64,000 nt of DNA from Thiotrichales bacterium (GCA_016936535.1 JAFGXP010000017.1:124001-188000); one strand, 5' to 3'; positions 1 through 10,900 are shown, counted from the stretch's first letter. Notes: generated by a model not told the origin, from the letters alone. Made by a program: numbers and translations.

Positions 1-1
1 C

Positions 2-232
2 GAACCCTGCCCAATGTGCCTCAGTGCCATTTGCTGGGCTAGAATAGATCAAGTTTTCTACGCCAACACCCGTGAAGACGCGGCTCGCATTGGCTTTGAC
101 GACGCTTTTTTCTACCAACAAGTTTGCGCACCGATTGAACAGCGTACAATCCCCTTTACCCAAATCGGTCGCGACCAAGCGCTCAATGCCTTTGCTCAAT
201 GGCAAGAAAAAGACGATAAGGTCAACTATTAA
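2..232 (+). CDS. guaD: Guanine deaminase-like protein, C-terminal part (5' end outside window)
   Basis: The open frame runs in from the window edge, so only the last 77 residues are present. It begins at the zinc-site motif EPCPMC, the second half of the cytidine/guanine deaminase zinc centre (PCxxC). The following residues CWARIDQVFYANTREDAA and GFDDAFFYQQV match the bacterial GuaD branch (guanine to xanthine plus ammonia) better than the tRNA adenosine deaminase TadA branch. The upstream HxE half of the active site is not visible. The stop lies 10 bases before the next gene's start, so the two are probably co-transcribed. Substrate is by family analogy only. Confidence 0.72.
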   Translation, partial: EPCPMCLSAICWARIDQVFYANTREDAARIGFDDAFFYQQVCAPIEQRTIPFTQIGRDQALNAFAQWQEKDDKVNY

Positions 233-242
233 GGAGAGTAAA

Positions 243-3200
243 TTGAGTGACTCCCAGCTCCCGTCTTTTTCTGTGCATGCCTGGCAAACATTAATTGATT
301 GCTTGCCTTGTCCTGTGGTGCTGTTACAACGCAACCCGCTTAGCCCCCATGATGAGCAGTTGGCGCTCGCAAACCAAGCCTTTCGACAAATCTTAACGCC
401 AAACTTTACCTCCATGCTTAGCCGTCGTGATTGGTTTGCCGAACTCTTTCCCAATCCAGATGTTCGCAATACGCATGAACAACAATGGCAAAACCAGTTG
501 AGTGTTGCGCAAGCGAATGCCTCGGCGGACAATGCATTTTCACCCCCCTGGCAATTGCCTTGCGACGACGGTCAGGATCGTTGGTATCGACTGTGCACCT
601 CAAATCATTACCCCCTTCGGGACACCTTTCGATTCTTGCTGTTGATTCCTTCTGAACAGGAACCGCCGGACCCAAAACGGGCTGACGCCACATGTGCTGA
701 GCCCACCGCCATGCCTTTTCAGGTTATTCCACAACAAAATCAAAAACTTGAGAATTTACTGCAACAAATTCAGCGCCTAGCCCGCGTTGGCTATTGGGAG
801 TTGGAGCTCGAAAGTGGTCAGTTGTATTGGTCTGACGAAATCTATCGAATGTACGGAACCGAACCAGGCAGTTTTCAGCCCACCTTATCCTATTTGTTAA
901 AAACCTCGATCGGCAAAGATGCTGTGCGCTTGCAACAAGCCTTGCAAGAGGCAATCCACAGTGGAAAGCAGCAACAGCTTACCCACCAAATTATGCGCAA
1001 AGACGGTACAGCGGCTACCTTAGAGTTGGCGGGATATATTGAATATGATTCGCAAGGTCGTCCGCTTAAGGCGATCGGCTCTTCCACCGATATCACTCAT
1101 CTAATGAATCTGCAGAACCAAAACAACGAGCTGGTGAAAATCATGGAACTGGCGCACTTGGAAATCTTAATTTACAGCTTAGAGCAACAATCTTATGTGT
1201 ATGCCAATCAAGATGCACTGCAAAATTTAGGCTACTCGCTGGAGGCATTATCTGAGCTACCACTTCAAGCCATTAATCCGGAACTCAGTCACGCTGGGCT
1301 GATTCACTTTGCGCAGCAGAAAGGCAAACATCCGAATAGGGACTTTGCGGTTTTAACCCAATTGCGTCAAGATGGCAGCCGTTATCCGGTGAAAGCCAAC
1401 CACCAAAGCATTCGTTTTCAAGAACAGGCTGCGATTGTGATGTTTCACACCGATATCAGCGAACTCAAAGCCGTAGAACAACGCCTGCGCGAACAGAATC
1501 AACTCTTTGAAAACATTCTACAAACGGTACCAACCCGAATTTTTTGGCAAGACCAAAATGGCGATTATCTGGGCGCCAATCAACCCTTTTTGGAAGATCT
1601 TAATTTAACGGACGTCAATCAGCTTCGCGGCAAAAATGATTTGCAAATTGCGTGGCCCTCAGGCCAAGGCGAAAACTATTTTCGTCAAGACATGGCCGTA
1701 TTGAAAAAAGGGGAACGCCTGGTTCAGGAAGAAGACGCTTTTGTTGACAGTCAGGGCAATATTCAGATTTGGCAACTGACTAAACTCCCCCTTCGGGATG
1801 CCAAAGGACGGATTACCGGCTTATTAGGTAGCTATCAAGATATCAGTAATCATCGGCTGCTGGAAATCAAACTGCGCGAACAAGCCCAGGTGTTACAGCA
1901 TCAAGCCTATCACGATGCGCTGACCAACCTCCCCAACCGAAGTTTACTCAGTGAACGCATTCAGCAGGCAATTCACCGCGCCCAGCGCAATGGCTCACAA
2001 TTTGCCATCTTGTTTATTGATCTTGACCATTTCAAACAGATTAACGACTCATTGGGACACGATATTGGAGATCTAGTATTGCGGGCGGTGGCCAAACGAT
2101 TGGGAGATCACTTACGCAAAGAAGATACCATTTCCCGATTAGGTGGCGATGAATTCACCATTTTGCAAGAGCGGCTCAAAGGCTATGAAGACGCCTCTGC
2201 ACTGGCGCAAAAACTGATTAATGCGACCAACCAACCCTTACAGGTTGAGGGTTATACTTTTTATCTTTCCAATAGTGTCGGCATCAGCATTTATCCTAAG
2301 GATGCTCAAACAGTGGATGCATTGCTTAAGGCAGCCGATGCAGCGATGTACCGCGCCAAAGACAAGGGACGCAATAACTTCCAGTTTTATACCGAAGATT
2401 TAACCGAAAAAGCATTTGAACTCTTATCCATGCAAACTCAGCTACGTCAAGCGCTCGATAAAGCCGCTTTTGTGCCCTTTTTTCAACCACAATATCATGC
2501 ACGCAGCGGCGAACTGATTGGGCTTGAAGTCTTAAGCCGCTGGCCCCGCGACGATGGCGAAATGACCCTGCCGAATGACTTTATTCCCGTGGCCGAAAAA
2601 ACCGGCTTAATTGTGGCTTTAGACCGCCAAGTGATGCACAAAGCAATCGCTCAATTTACACAATGGAAGCAACAGGGTTATCTTGCCAAGGCTGCACTGT
2701 CGCTAAACTTGGCGGTTAAGCAAATTCAACAAAATGACTTTTCAGACTTTATCAAAACCTTACTGAGCGAACTGGGCTGTCATGGCAGTTGGCTGGAGCT
2801 GGAAATCACCGAAAGCGATATCATGACCAACTTAGAGGAGATGTCGCAAAAGCTACATCAACTCAATGACCTGGGGGTTAAGATTTCGATTGATGATTTT
2901 GGTACGGGCTATTCCTCTCTCGCCTATCTGAAAAAACTACCGGTTAAAAAACTGAAAATTGATCAATCTTTTATTCGCGATCTTCCGGATGACGAAGAAG
3001 ATGCGATTATTACCCGCACGATTATTTCAATGGCGGAAAACCTTGGATTAGAGGTCATCGCTGAAGGCGTTGAAACCGCAGCGCAACGGGATTTTTTGTT
3101 GGCGAACGGTTGTGAGTTAATGCAAGGCTATTTCTACAGCAAACCTCTGCCTGCGGCCCAGTTTACCGAGCTTTTAAACAGCCGCGAGCCGTCAAAATGA
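243..3200 (+). CDS. Multi-PAS GGDEF/EAL cyclic-di-GMP enzyme
   Basis: A 985-residue cytoplasmic protein with no membrane segment. The N-terminal half holds three to four PAS-type sensor modules: a weak one near residues 10-130, then clearer ones near 175-290, 300-420 and 425-545. The GGDEF diguanylate cyclase domain follows, with an intact GGDEF at about 634-638 and an RKED inhibitory I-site (RxxD) five residues before it. The EAL phosphodiesterase domain has EVL at about 762, the DDFG motif near 883 and AEGVET near the end, so both activities are plausible. I chose the TTG start at 243 because AAGGAG sits at 231-236. The frame is open further upstream (ATG at 72), but that part overlaps the deaminase gene. 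Confidence 0.9.
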   Translation: MSDSQLPSFSVHAWQTLIDCLPCPVVLLQRNPLSPHDEQLALANQAFRQILTPNFTSMLSRRDWFAELFPNPDVRNTHEQQWQNQLSVAQANASADNAFSPPWQLPCDDGQDRWYRLCTSNHYPLRDTFRFLLLIPSEQEPPDPKRADATCAEPTAMPFQVIPQQNQKLENLLQQIQRLARVGYWELELESGQLYWSDEIYRMYGTEPGSFQPTLSYLLKTSIGKDAVRLQQALQEAIHSGKQQQLTHQIMRKDGTAATLELAGYIEYDSQGRPLKAIGSSTDITHLMNLQNQNNELVKIMELAHLEILIYSLEQQSYVYANQDALQNLGYSLEALSELPLQAINPELSHAGLIHFAQQKGKHPNRDFAVLTQLRQDGSRYPVKANHQSIRFQEQAAIVMFHTDISELKAVEQRLREQNQLFENILQTVPTRIFWQDQNGDYLGANQPFLEDLNLTDVNQLRGKNDLQIAWPSGQGENYFRQDMAVLKKGERLVQEEDAFVDSQGNIQIWQLTKLPLRDAKGRITGLLGSYQDISNHRLLEIKLREQAQVLQHQAYHDALTNLPNRSLLSERIQQAIHRAQRNGSQFAILFIDLDHFKQINDSLGHDIGDLVLRAVAKRLGDHLRKEDTISRLGGDEFTILQERLKGYEDASALAQKLINATNQPLQVEGYTFYLSNSVGISIYPKDAQTVDALLKAADAAMYRAKDKGRNNFQFYTEDLTEKAFELLSMQTQLRQALDKAAFVPFFQPQYHARSGELIGLEVLSRWPRDDGEMTLPNDFIPVAEKTGLIVALDRQVMHKAIAQFTQWKQQGYLAKAALSLNLAVKQIQQNDFSDFIKTLLSELGCHGSWLELEITESDIMTNLEEMSQKLHQLNDLGVKISIDDFGTGYSSLAYLKKLPVKKLKIDQSFIRDLPDDEEDAIITRTIISMAENLGLEVIAEGVETAAQRDFLLANGCELMQGYFYSKPLPAAQFTELLNSREPSK

Positions 3201-3528
3201 GTTTCGCTTTGTCCACAGAAACTGTGGATAACTCAAAACAGAAAGGCATAAAAAAAACGCTAAGTGCTTCTTGTACATTCAGTTTTTACACCCATGCTTA
3301 AAAAATAAGCAAAATTAAAAAATTTCGCTTTCCTGTCGAATTTTTTCCGAGTAAGCTTAAAGGCTTTTCTGCACTTTAATCGAAGGATGCTTAGGTGATT
3401 GCTTTGCCTATGGCAACGCAGAATCGGTCCAAAAGACCTTCGTAATGCAAGCCTAGAATTTTTACCTAGAAAGCCCCTTGAGGACAATCGGGACTTGTTC
3501 TGCGTTTCCCTAAATAAAAGGATTTTTT
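3201..3528. other. Intergenic region with DnaA-box hairpin and long inverted repeat
   Basis: No convincing gene on either strand. A perfect 7-bp hairpin (TCCACAG-AAA-CTGTGGA, 3212-3228) contains TGTGGATAA (3223-3231), the reverse complement of the consensus DnaA box TTATCCACA. Further on, AACGCAGAATCGGTCC (3415-3430) is nearly complementary to GGACTTGTTCTGCGTT (3491-3506), so a large leader stem is possible just before the ABC exporter gene. Confidence 0.5.
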
Positions 3529-5346
3529 ATGGCACGCTCTTCCGGCTTAGTGGATACTGAAACCTCCGCCAACCCAAATTCGCCTTACAGTTGGCAACGA
3601 ATTTACCAACTGGTCATTCGTCATAAAAGCGCTTTGGTAAAAGCGCATCTGATCGCTTTTCTGGCGATGCTGGCCACGGTTCCCCTTCCTTTACTCCTGC
3701 CCATCTTGGTGGATGAGGTGCTGTTGAACCAGCCGGGAACCATTGTTGCTACCCTGAACGCATGGGTGGATCCTGCTTGGCATGGCCCCATCTACTATAT
3801 TGTCGCCATTACCCTTATCACGATTGTGCTGCGCTTTCTTGGCCTCATTTTTGGTGTATGGCAAATGCAGCAGTTTACGGTTATCTCCAAGGAAGTGACG
3901 TTTCAGATCCGCCGCGATCTCTTATCGCGAGTGCAGCAGGTCTCCATGTCCCAATATGAGAATATGGGCAGCGGCAGCGTATCGGCAACCTTGGTGAACG
4001 ATGTTAATACCATTGACAGTTTTTTAGGCACCACCGTTGGCAAGCTGATTATTGCACTCTTCTCACTGGTTGGCGTCACCGTTATTTTGTTATGGCTGCA
4101 CTGGCAACTGGCTCTATTCATCTTGCTTATGAACCCCATTGTGATTCATTTAACCATGCGTCTAGGCCGCACCGTTAAAACCCTAAAACGCCAAGAAAAT
4201 AGCGCATTGGAACATTTTCAACAAGCCTTGACCGAAACGCTAGACGCCCTCGCACAAATTCGAGCCTCAAATAAAGAGCGTTCCTTTTTTGAACGCATAC
4301 GCGGCCAAGCACAAACCATTCGCAGCCACTCTGAAGCCTATACGTGGAAAAGTGATGCGGCCAGTCGCTTCTCTTTTATGGTATTTTTAGTTGGTTTTGA
4401 TATTTTCCGCGGCGTCAGTATGTTGATGGTTGTCTTTTCCGATTTGTCGATAGGGCAAATGATGGCGGTTTTTGGCTACTTATGGTTCATGATGGGGCCG
4501 GTGCAAGAGATTTTAGCCATCCAATACAGCTACAGCGCAGCCAGTGGTGCCTTACAGCGGATTAACCAAGTCCTCGATTTGGAACAAGAACCTCAATACC
4601 CTCCACAAAACAATCCTTTTTTGGACAAGAAACCGGTTGAAGTGAGAGTCGAAAACCTGCGTTTTCACTATCCCAAAAGCGACTTACCTGTTTTAAATCA
4701 TCTCAACTTTACCCTTAAGCCGGGAGAGAAACTGGCATTGGTTGGCGCCAGTGGCGGGGGTAAAACCACCCTCGTTCAATTACTTCTTGGCTTTTACCAG
4801 CCAGATGAGGGGCAAATATTGTATAACGGCTTGCCGATTGAACAGATTGGCCAAGCACAAATTCGTGAACAAGTGGCCACGGTTTTGCAAACGCCGGCCC
4901 TGTTTAACCAAACCATTCGCTTTAACCTGACGCTTGGCGCAGAAATGCCAGATGAAAAACTGTGGCAAGCCTTAGAAATGGCGCAGTTAGCCGACAAAAT
5001 TCGTCAACTGGAGCAAGGACTTGATACCGAAGTTGGTCGCAATGGCGTCAAGCTTTCTGGCGGTCAACGGCAACGTTTGGCGATTGCACGAATGATTTTG
5101 CAAGATCCGAAAGTGGTGATTATGGACGAAGCCACCTCAGCACTCGATATGCAAACCGAGCGCCAACTTTATGTCTCACTGGCACCCTTCTTGGCGGGAC
5201 GCACTACGCTCATTGTGGCGCATCGCCTCAGCTCCATTCGACAAGCCGATCGAATCCTGGTGTTTGAGGATGGTCAAATTATCGAAAGCGGCAGCCATGA
5301 AGAATTGATGGCCAGTCAAGGCACCTATCACACGCTTTATCGCTAA
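3529..5346 (+). CDS. ABC exporter, fused permease and ATPase (MsbA-like)
   Basis: A 605-residue half-transporter. The N-terminal ABC membrane domain (about residues 30-330) has several hydrophobic helices, and the ATPase domain is complete from about 365. Walker A is GASGGGKTT (about 406), the signature is LSGGQRQRLAIARM (about 510), Walker B is VVIMDEATSALD, and the H-loop is IVAHRLSS. This is the type of homodimeric lipid, peptide or drug exporter; the substrate cannot be read from the sequence. The ATG is preceded by AAAGGA (3517-3522). It is a single-gene unit that ends at a bidirectional terminator shared with folD. Confidence 0.93.
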   Translation: MARSSGLVDTETSANPNSPYSWQRIYQLVIRHKSALVKAHLIAFLAMLATVPLPLLLPILVDEVLLNQPGTIVATLNAWVDPAWHGPIYYIVAITLITIVLRFLGLIFGVWQMQQFTVISKEVTFQIRRDLLSRVQQVSMSQYENMGSGSVSATLVNDVNTIDSFLGTTVGKLIIALFSLVGVTVILLWLHWQLALFILLMNPIVIHLTMRLGRTVKTLKRQENSALEHFQQALTETLDALAQIRASNKERSFFERIRGQAQTIRSHSEAYTWKSDAASRFSFMVFLVGFDIFRGVSMLMVVFSDLSIGQMMAVFGYLWFMMGPVQEILAIQYSYSAASGALQRINQVLDLEQEPQYPPQNNPFLDKKPVEVRVENLRFHYPKSDLPVLNHLNFTLKPGEKLALVGASGGGKTTLVQLLLGFYQPDEGQILYNGLPIEQIGQAQIREQVATVLQTPALFNQTIRFNLTLGAEMPDEKLWQALEMAQLADKIRQLEQGLDTEVGRNGVKLSGGQRQRLAIARMILQDPKVVIMDEATSALDMQTERQLYVSLAPFLAGRTTLIVAHRLSSIRQADRILVFEDGQIIESGSHEELMASQGTYHTLYR

Positions 5347-5383
5347 TTAGATCGGCTAATTCAGCCCCATAATTCAAACCCAT

Positions 5384-5411
5384 AAAAAAACCCACGCAAT
5401 GTGGGTTTTTT
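5384..5411. terminator. Bidirectional rho-independent terminator
   Basis: The hairpin CCCAC-GCAAT-GTGGG is flanked by an A-run on the left and a T-run on the right, so it can terminate both the ABC exporter transcript (plus) and the folD transcript (minus), whose genes converge here. Confidence 0.85.
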
Positions 5412-5431
5412 AATCCGCGCTTTTTAAGCCA

Positions 5432-6286
5432 TTAATCGGCTTTAGAATAGGCGGCTTTCAAGGTATTTTCCAGCAAGGTCGCAATGGTCATAGGCCCAAC
5501 GCCGCCCGGAACGGGTGTAATCCAACTGGCGCGTTCTTTGGCGGTTGCATATTCCACATCCCCGACCAAGCGTCCATCCTCTAAACGATTAATGCCTACA
5601 TCAATCACAATGGCACCCGGTTTAATCCAAGCCCCCTTGACCATTTCAGGAATGCCTACGCCAACTACAACTAAATCGGCTTGGGCAATTTTTTCGGGCA
5701 GGTTTTTGGTAGCGCTGTGACAGATGGTTACCGTGGCTCGCTCATTCAACAACTCAAGCAGTTGAGGCACGCCCACAATGTTGGACGCCCCTACCACCAC
5801 GGCATCCAAACCTCGGAGCGCAATCCCCGTTTTTGCCAGCAGTGTCATCACGCCATGTGGGGTGCAGGGTGCCATAATCGGCATCCGTGTTGCCAAACGT
5901 CCAACATTATAGGGATGAAAACCGTCCACATCTTTGCGCGGATCAATGCGCTCAATAATTGTCTCAGGATTAATGTGTTTCGGAACCGGCAGCTGGACAA
6001 TAATCCCATGCACCTTTGGGTCAGCATTGAGCTGATCGATTAAAGCCAGAACCGCTTCCTGCGATGTATCCGCCGGTAACACCTCTGAAACATCATTGAA
6101 GCCCGCCGCTTCGCAGGCAATTTTTTTATTGCGCACATAGACTTGCGAAGCAGGATCTTCACCAACCAAAATCACCGCCAAGCCAGGACGTGCTTGACCC
6201 GCCGCCACCTGACGATCTACTTCTAAACGAATCGACTCACGCAACTCGGCCGCAATCGCTTTCCCATCTAAAATTTGTGCAGACAT
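5432..6286 (-). CDS. folD: Bifunctional methylenetetrahydrofolate dehydrogenase/cyclohydrolase
   Basis: A 284-residue protein of normal FolD length. It interconverts 5,10-methylene-THF and 10-formyl-THF using NADP. Visible family motifs are YVRNK with the catalytic lysine in the N-terminal domain, [32 protein letters not shown], the nucleotide-binding segment [12 protein letters not shown] and the C-terminal [18 protein letters not shown]. The usual Arg/Lys of VVGRSNIVGKP is Ala here, a small departure in the NADP-binding loop. Start ATG at 6286. It stands alone on the minus strand between two plus-strand units. Confidence 0.97.
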   Translation of the reverse strand: MSAQILDGKAIAAELRESIRLEVDRQVAAGQARPGLAVILVGEDPASQVYVRNKKIACEAAGFNDVSEVLPADTSQEAVLALIDQLNADPKVHGIIVQLPVPKHINPETIIERIDPRKDVDGFHPYNVGRLATRMPIMAPCTPHGVMTLLAKTGIALRGLDAVVVGASNIVGVPQLLELLNERATVTICHSATKNLPEKIAQADLVVVGVGIPEMVKGAWIKPGAIVIDVGINRLEDGRLVGDVEYATAKERASWITPVPGGVGPMTIATLLENTLKAAYSKAD

Positions 6287-6641
6287 GCGCTCTCCCTATT
6301 ACTGCATAAATAAGGCCAATATCATACCGTAATTGAGCGAACACGAACAGACGACCTATTTACTGCCCTCCATTCATCAACACATAAGAAAACAGTTAAA
6401 TATCGAAATTAGTGCATTGCGAAATTAAATAGTCCAACGACGCCCCAAAAAATCAAAATATCAGTAAATAAGCATATTAAAAAATAATAAATTAATAATA
6501 AAATCAAACACTTAAATAACAAAAATTCTCGTTTTTTACTTATATAAACCATGCTGAGCGAACGATAAAAATTCTTTAAATGCTTAATTTGTAAAGATTT
6601 ATTACCTTAGAAAACGTCGCTAATTTGGAGTGCGTTTTACC
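6287..6641. other. AT-rich intergenic region upstream of the RND locus
   Basis: About 355 bases without a gene. The stretch 6400-6600 is strikingly AT-rich compared with its surroundings, with many A and T runs and a TATATAA-like element at about 6541-6547 that could serve as a -10 box. It must carry the divergent promoters for folD and the RND gene train. No operator or riboswitch was recognised. Confidence 0.5.
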
Positions 6642-7820
6642 ATGTCTGTATTCAAATCTTCCGTTCTTTCAACCTGGACTTTGCCAGTTGCCTTTGTCCT
6701 GATGACCAGTAATGCAGTGGCCTCAAGTACTGGCAAAATCGAATTTTTTTCGGTGAAAGAGGCAGCGTTTGATCAAACCGTGAAACTGGGAGGCACCGTC
6801 ATCCCCTTTAAAAAAGTCACCATCACCGCACAGACCGCAGGACAAATTGATTTTCTCTCTGGGCATGAAGGTGACAGTTTCCCATCGGGTAGCTTATTGG
6901 TTTCGGTCAGCGATACCGCATTGCGCGCTCAGCGTGAAGCCGCTTTAGCCCAGCTCAATCGCGCCAAGGCAGCCCACCAAAATGCTGTCAATCAATACAA
7001 CCGCGAGCTCTGGGCCCCCAAAGCAGAACAACCTATGCCTGGAATGGCGCTGCCGAATTTAATGGATCAAATGTTCACTCGCCCAATGGGGCAAGGAATG
7101 GGAATTGGTAACCAAGAGGTGGAAAAGCGCGCAGACCTTGCTAATGCCTCCAGCCAAGTTCAACAAGCTCTGGCCGATATTGCGATGGCTCAAGCAAAGA
7201 TTGATGAGATTGAGGTGCGCTTAAAAGACACCAAGTCCACCGCGCCTTTTGATGGTGTGATTGTTGAAAAAATGATTGAAGCCGGCGATACGGTGCAACC
7301 TGGCCAACCCTTGATGGTGTTTGCAAAAAGCAATCACCTCAGTATTGAACTCAATGTCCCCGTCAATTTGATGCATGGTCTGCAAAAGGGTCAGGTCTTT
7401 AATGCGCGTATCGGCCAAGGCGGTTGGATTCCGGTTCGGGTATCGCAAGTTTATCCCGTGGCGGACGGCAAACAGCATACGGTCATCGTCAAGCTCGATC
7501 TGCCATTAGGGGCAGCGGCGGCGCCAGGAATGTATGCGCAAGTGGTGTTAAAAAATGCGCAAGCCCAGGGCCGGAGTTTTCCAGTCATTCCCAAAAGCGC
7601 GGTGGTTAAGCGCGGCAGTCTGCCCAGTGTGTTCGTGTATCAACCCGATACCGCCAAAGTGACCATGCGGGTTATTCGCACGGCCGAGGCAGCCGATACC
7701 ACGCAATTGAGCGTGCTCTCAGGCTTAGTCAGCGGTGAACAAGTGTTGATGAACCCTCCGGCGGGCCTGGTTTCCGGCGATGAAGTTCGCAATGGTGAAT
7801 GGATTCCCAGTCGAAATTAG
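6642..7820 (+). CDS. RND efflux periplasmic adaptor (membrane fusion protein)
   Basis: A 392-residue adaptor with an N-terminal signal peptide (cleavage likely after SNAVA, about residue 28). The order is lipoyl half-motif, helical hairpin, second lipoyl half (STAPFDGVIVEKMIEAGDTV), beta-barrel and membrane-proximal domain, as in the HlyD/AcrA family. The hairpin carries an unusual insertion at about residues 131-157, rich in Met, Pro and Gly (MPGMALPNLMDQMF then RPMGQGMGIG). The frame is open from a GTG at 6630, but the ATG at 6642 has GGAG at 6627-6630 and starts a proper signal peptide. No outer-membrane channel gene accompanies it, so a TolC-type partner must be encoded elsewhere if one is used. 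Confidence 0.9.
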   Translation: MSVFKSSVLSTWTLPVAFVLMTSNAVASSTGKIEFFSVKEAAFDQTVKLGGTVIPFKKVTITAQTAGQIDFLSGHEGDSFPSGSLLVSVSDTALRAQREAALAQLNRAKAAHQNAVNQYNRELWAPKAEQPMPGMALPNLMDQMFTRPMGQGMGIGNQEVEKRADLANASSQVQQALADIAMAQAKIDEIEVRLKDTKSTAPFDGVIVEKMIEAGDTVQPGQPLMVFAKSNHLSIELNVPVNLMHGLQKGQVFNARIGQGGWIPVRVSQVYPVADGKQHTVIVKLDLPLGAAAAPGMYAQVVLKNAQAQGRSFPVIPKSAVVKRGSLPSVFVYQPDTAKVTMRVIRTAEAADTTQLSVLSGLVSGEQVLMNPPAGLVSGDEVRNGEWIPSRN

Positions 7821-7920
7821 CGCCTTTGATGATACTCAAAACGCCCCTTTACTTTACTGATTTCCTAGCTTTTTAGCAGGAACGATTGGCCGAAGAGTCG
7901 GCCCTAGAAGGATTTTGCTT

Positions 7921-10900
7921 ATGGCGCATTCTGATTCAAGTCACGATATTGCCGGCTCCATTGCCCGCAACTATATTCGCTCTCCACTCACGCCCCTGCT
8001 GTTAATTGCCAGTTTTTTAATTGGGATTTTTGGTGTGATGATGACTCCACGGCAGGAAGACCCCCAAATTTCGGTACCGATGGCCGACATTATGATTCAG
8101 TATCCCGGTGCCTCCGCTAAACAGGTTGAGGCTTTGGTTTCTGAACCTTTGGAACGTTTGCTTAAAGAAATTGATGGGGTAGAACACGTCTATTCGGCGT
8201 CAATGCGCGGCCAAAGTCTCATTACGGTGCAGTATAAAGTGGGCGAGAATATGGAAAAAGCCCTCGTGAACCTGTACAACAAAATGTCATCTAATGCCGA
8301 CGTTGTGCCACCTGGCATCCAACAGCCATTAATTAAACCTAAGGGCGCAGATGATGTTCCGATGATTACCTTTACCTTATCGTCGGATGTGCTGGACAAC
8401 AGTCAACTGCGTTTAATTGGCTTAGATGCTTTGCAAGCCTTGGGAGAAATTGATGGCGCGTCACAGGGCTATGTGATCGGCGGCGAGCCAAGCGAAGTCA
8501 AAATTAAAGTCCTACCCGAAAAACTATCCGGGTATCAACTCTCTTTAACTGACATCGGTATGGCGATTCAAGCTGCGAACAGCGAACTGGAAACAGGCTC
8601 GATTGAAGCTTGGCAAAAAGTGTTTACCGTCTATACCGGCGATTTCCTGCGCAGTGTTGAAGACATTAATAATCTGATTATTGCCATTCACAATGGTGCA
8701 CCGGTTTATGTTCGCGATATTGCTGAGGTCACAGCGCAAAATGCTGATGTGACGCGACAGGTTAATTTTTACACTGGCCCCGGATATGCAGGGGAAGCTC
8801 CAGCGGTAAACGGTCGCAATGCCATCACCATTGCCCTAGCCAAAAAACCCGGTACCAACGGCGTGAGTGTGGCACAGGACGCGATTGAACGAATGCAGCA
8901 GTTGCAAGGGGTCGTGATTCCACCAGAAGTTTACCTAAGCATCAGCCGCAACTATGGTCAATCGGCGAATGACAAGGTCAACAACCTCATCCTCAAACTT
9001 TTTATCGCCACTGGGGCCGTGACGCTACTGGTCTGGTTATTCTTGGGCTGGCGTGCGGGAACCGTGGTGGCGATTGTCATCCCTTCCGTTATTTTATCCA
9101 CTGTTTTTATGGCTTGGATTCTTGGTTTCACCATTGATCGCGTCAGTCTATTTGCCTTGATTTTCTCAATTGGCATTTTGGTTGACGATGCCGTTGTGGT
9201 GCTCGAAAACATCTATCGTCGCTGGCTGCTTTCAAACAAGTCCGATGATGCGACCTCGGTTTCTGCGGTTGCCGAAGTTGGTAACCCAACCATCATTGCC
9301 ACGCTTGCGGTCATTGCCGCATTAATGCCAATGGCCTTCGTAAGCGGCATGATGGGTCCCTATATGGCGCCCATTCCTGCCCTTGGCTCAGTGGCAATGT
9401 TTATTTCGCTGTTTGCGGCCTTCGCTTTCACCCCTTGGCTAGCAATGCGCATTAAACCGAGCATGGCTTACCTGCACAAAGCAGAAGAAAAAGAACATCG
9501 ACAAGCCGAACAATTTGAACGTATTTTCCGCAAAATCATGAATACGCTGCTGGGCACAAAAGTCAAAGGTTGGGGCTTTTTGGTGGCGATTTTGATTGCT
9601 TTCGCGATTTCAGTCTCGTTGATTTACAGCACTCTGGTGCCGGTAAAGCTTTTACCCTTTGATAACAAACCTGATATGAGCGTGGTGATTAACTTTCCGG
9701 AAGGCACTGCCATGCCCGTCACTGCGAACTTAACCCACACCCTGGTGAAAGCACTCCAAGAGATTCCTGAGGTCAGCACAATGGAATCTTATGTTGGCAC
9801 CGCTGCGCCCTTTGATTTCAATGGTTTGGTACGACACTACTACCTTCGTCAGAACCCATGGGAAGCCGATATTCAAATCCATCTCGTTGGTCTTGATCAG
9901 CGCCAACGCTCGAGTCATGAGATTGCCGAGGCGATTCGCGAACAGCTTCGTCCCTTGGTGAAAGACAGTCCAGCCACGCTGCAAATTGTGGAAATGCCTC
10001 CTGGGCCGCCAGTGTTGCAAGCCGTGGTTGCAGAGGTTTATGGCCCTGATGAAATCAGCCGCAAAGCCGCAGCACAACAGCTAACGGATACCTTCCAACA
10101 GGCCAACAATCTTAGTGATGAAGATAACTTTTTGAGCAGCCCTTATGAGTCTTGGCGCTTTGTAATCGATAAGCAGAAAGCCTTAGAAAGTGGCATCAGT
10201 GTCGCGACCATCAACCAAACCCTGAAAATGGCGATGGGCGGTTACAAGCTTGGTGATGTAAAACAAGGATTTGTGCGTGAAGCCACTTACATTACGCTTG
10301 AAGTGCCTTTAGAAGTACGCATTGATTTTGCCCGCTTGGGAACGATTCCAGTTAGCTCTGGCCAAGGAACCACCGTCCCGCTTTCAGAACTAGGAAGCTT
10401 TGAAATCGAACAAGAGCAAGGTGTGATTTACCACAAAGATCTAATGCCGGTGGAATATGTCACCGCCAACGGGATTGGTCGGCTAGGGGCTCCCATTTAT
10501 GGCATGCTTGAGGCGCAAGATTTGTTGAACCAAAATGCCGAAACCGAAGGTTTAAAAGGTCAGTTCATCAGTCGTCCCGACGGCGTGCGTGAAACCGGCT
10601 TTATGTGGGCCGGTGAATGGACCGTTACCTACGAAACCTTCCGCGACATGGGCTTGGCCTTTGGCGTTGCGCTGCTGATTATTTATATGTTGGTAGTGTG
10701 GGAGTTCAAAAACTTCATGATTCCATTGATTGTGATGGCCCCAATTCCTCTGACCTTAATTGGTATTGTGCCGGGTCACTGGTTGATGGGCGCTGAATTT
10801 ACCGCCACCTCAATGATTGGTTTTATCGCTTTGGCCGGAATTATTGTGCGTAACTCCATCTTGTTGGTCGATTTTACTCGCCAAGAACTGGAGAAAGGAT

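Noticed and set aside
3260-3487. 75-codon minus-strand frame before the ABC exporter
   Set aside because: It has no ribosome site or family features and overlaps the putative leader of the exporter gene.
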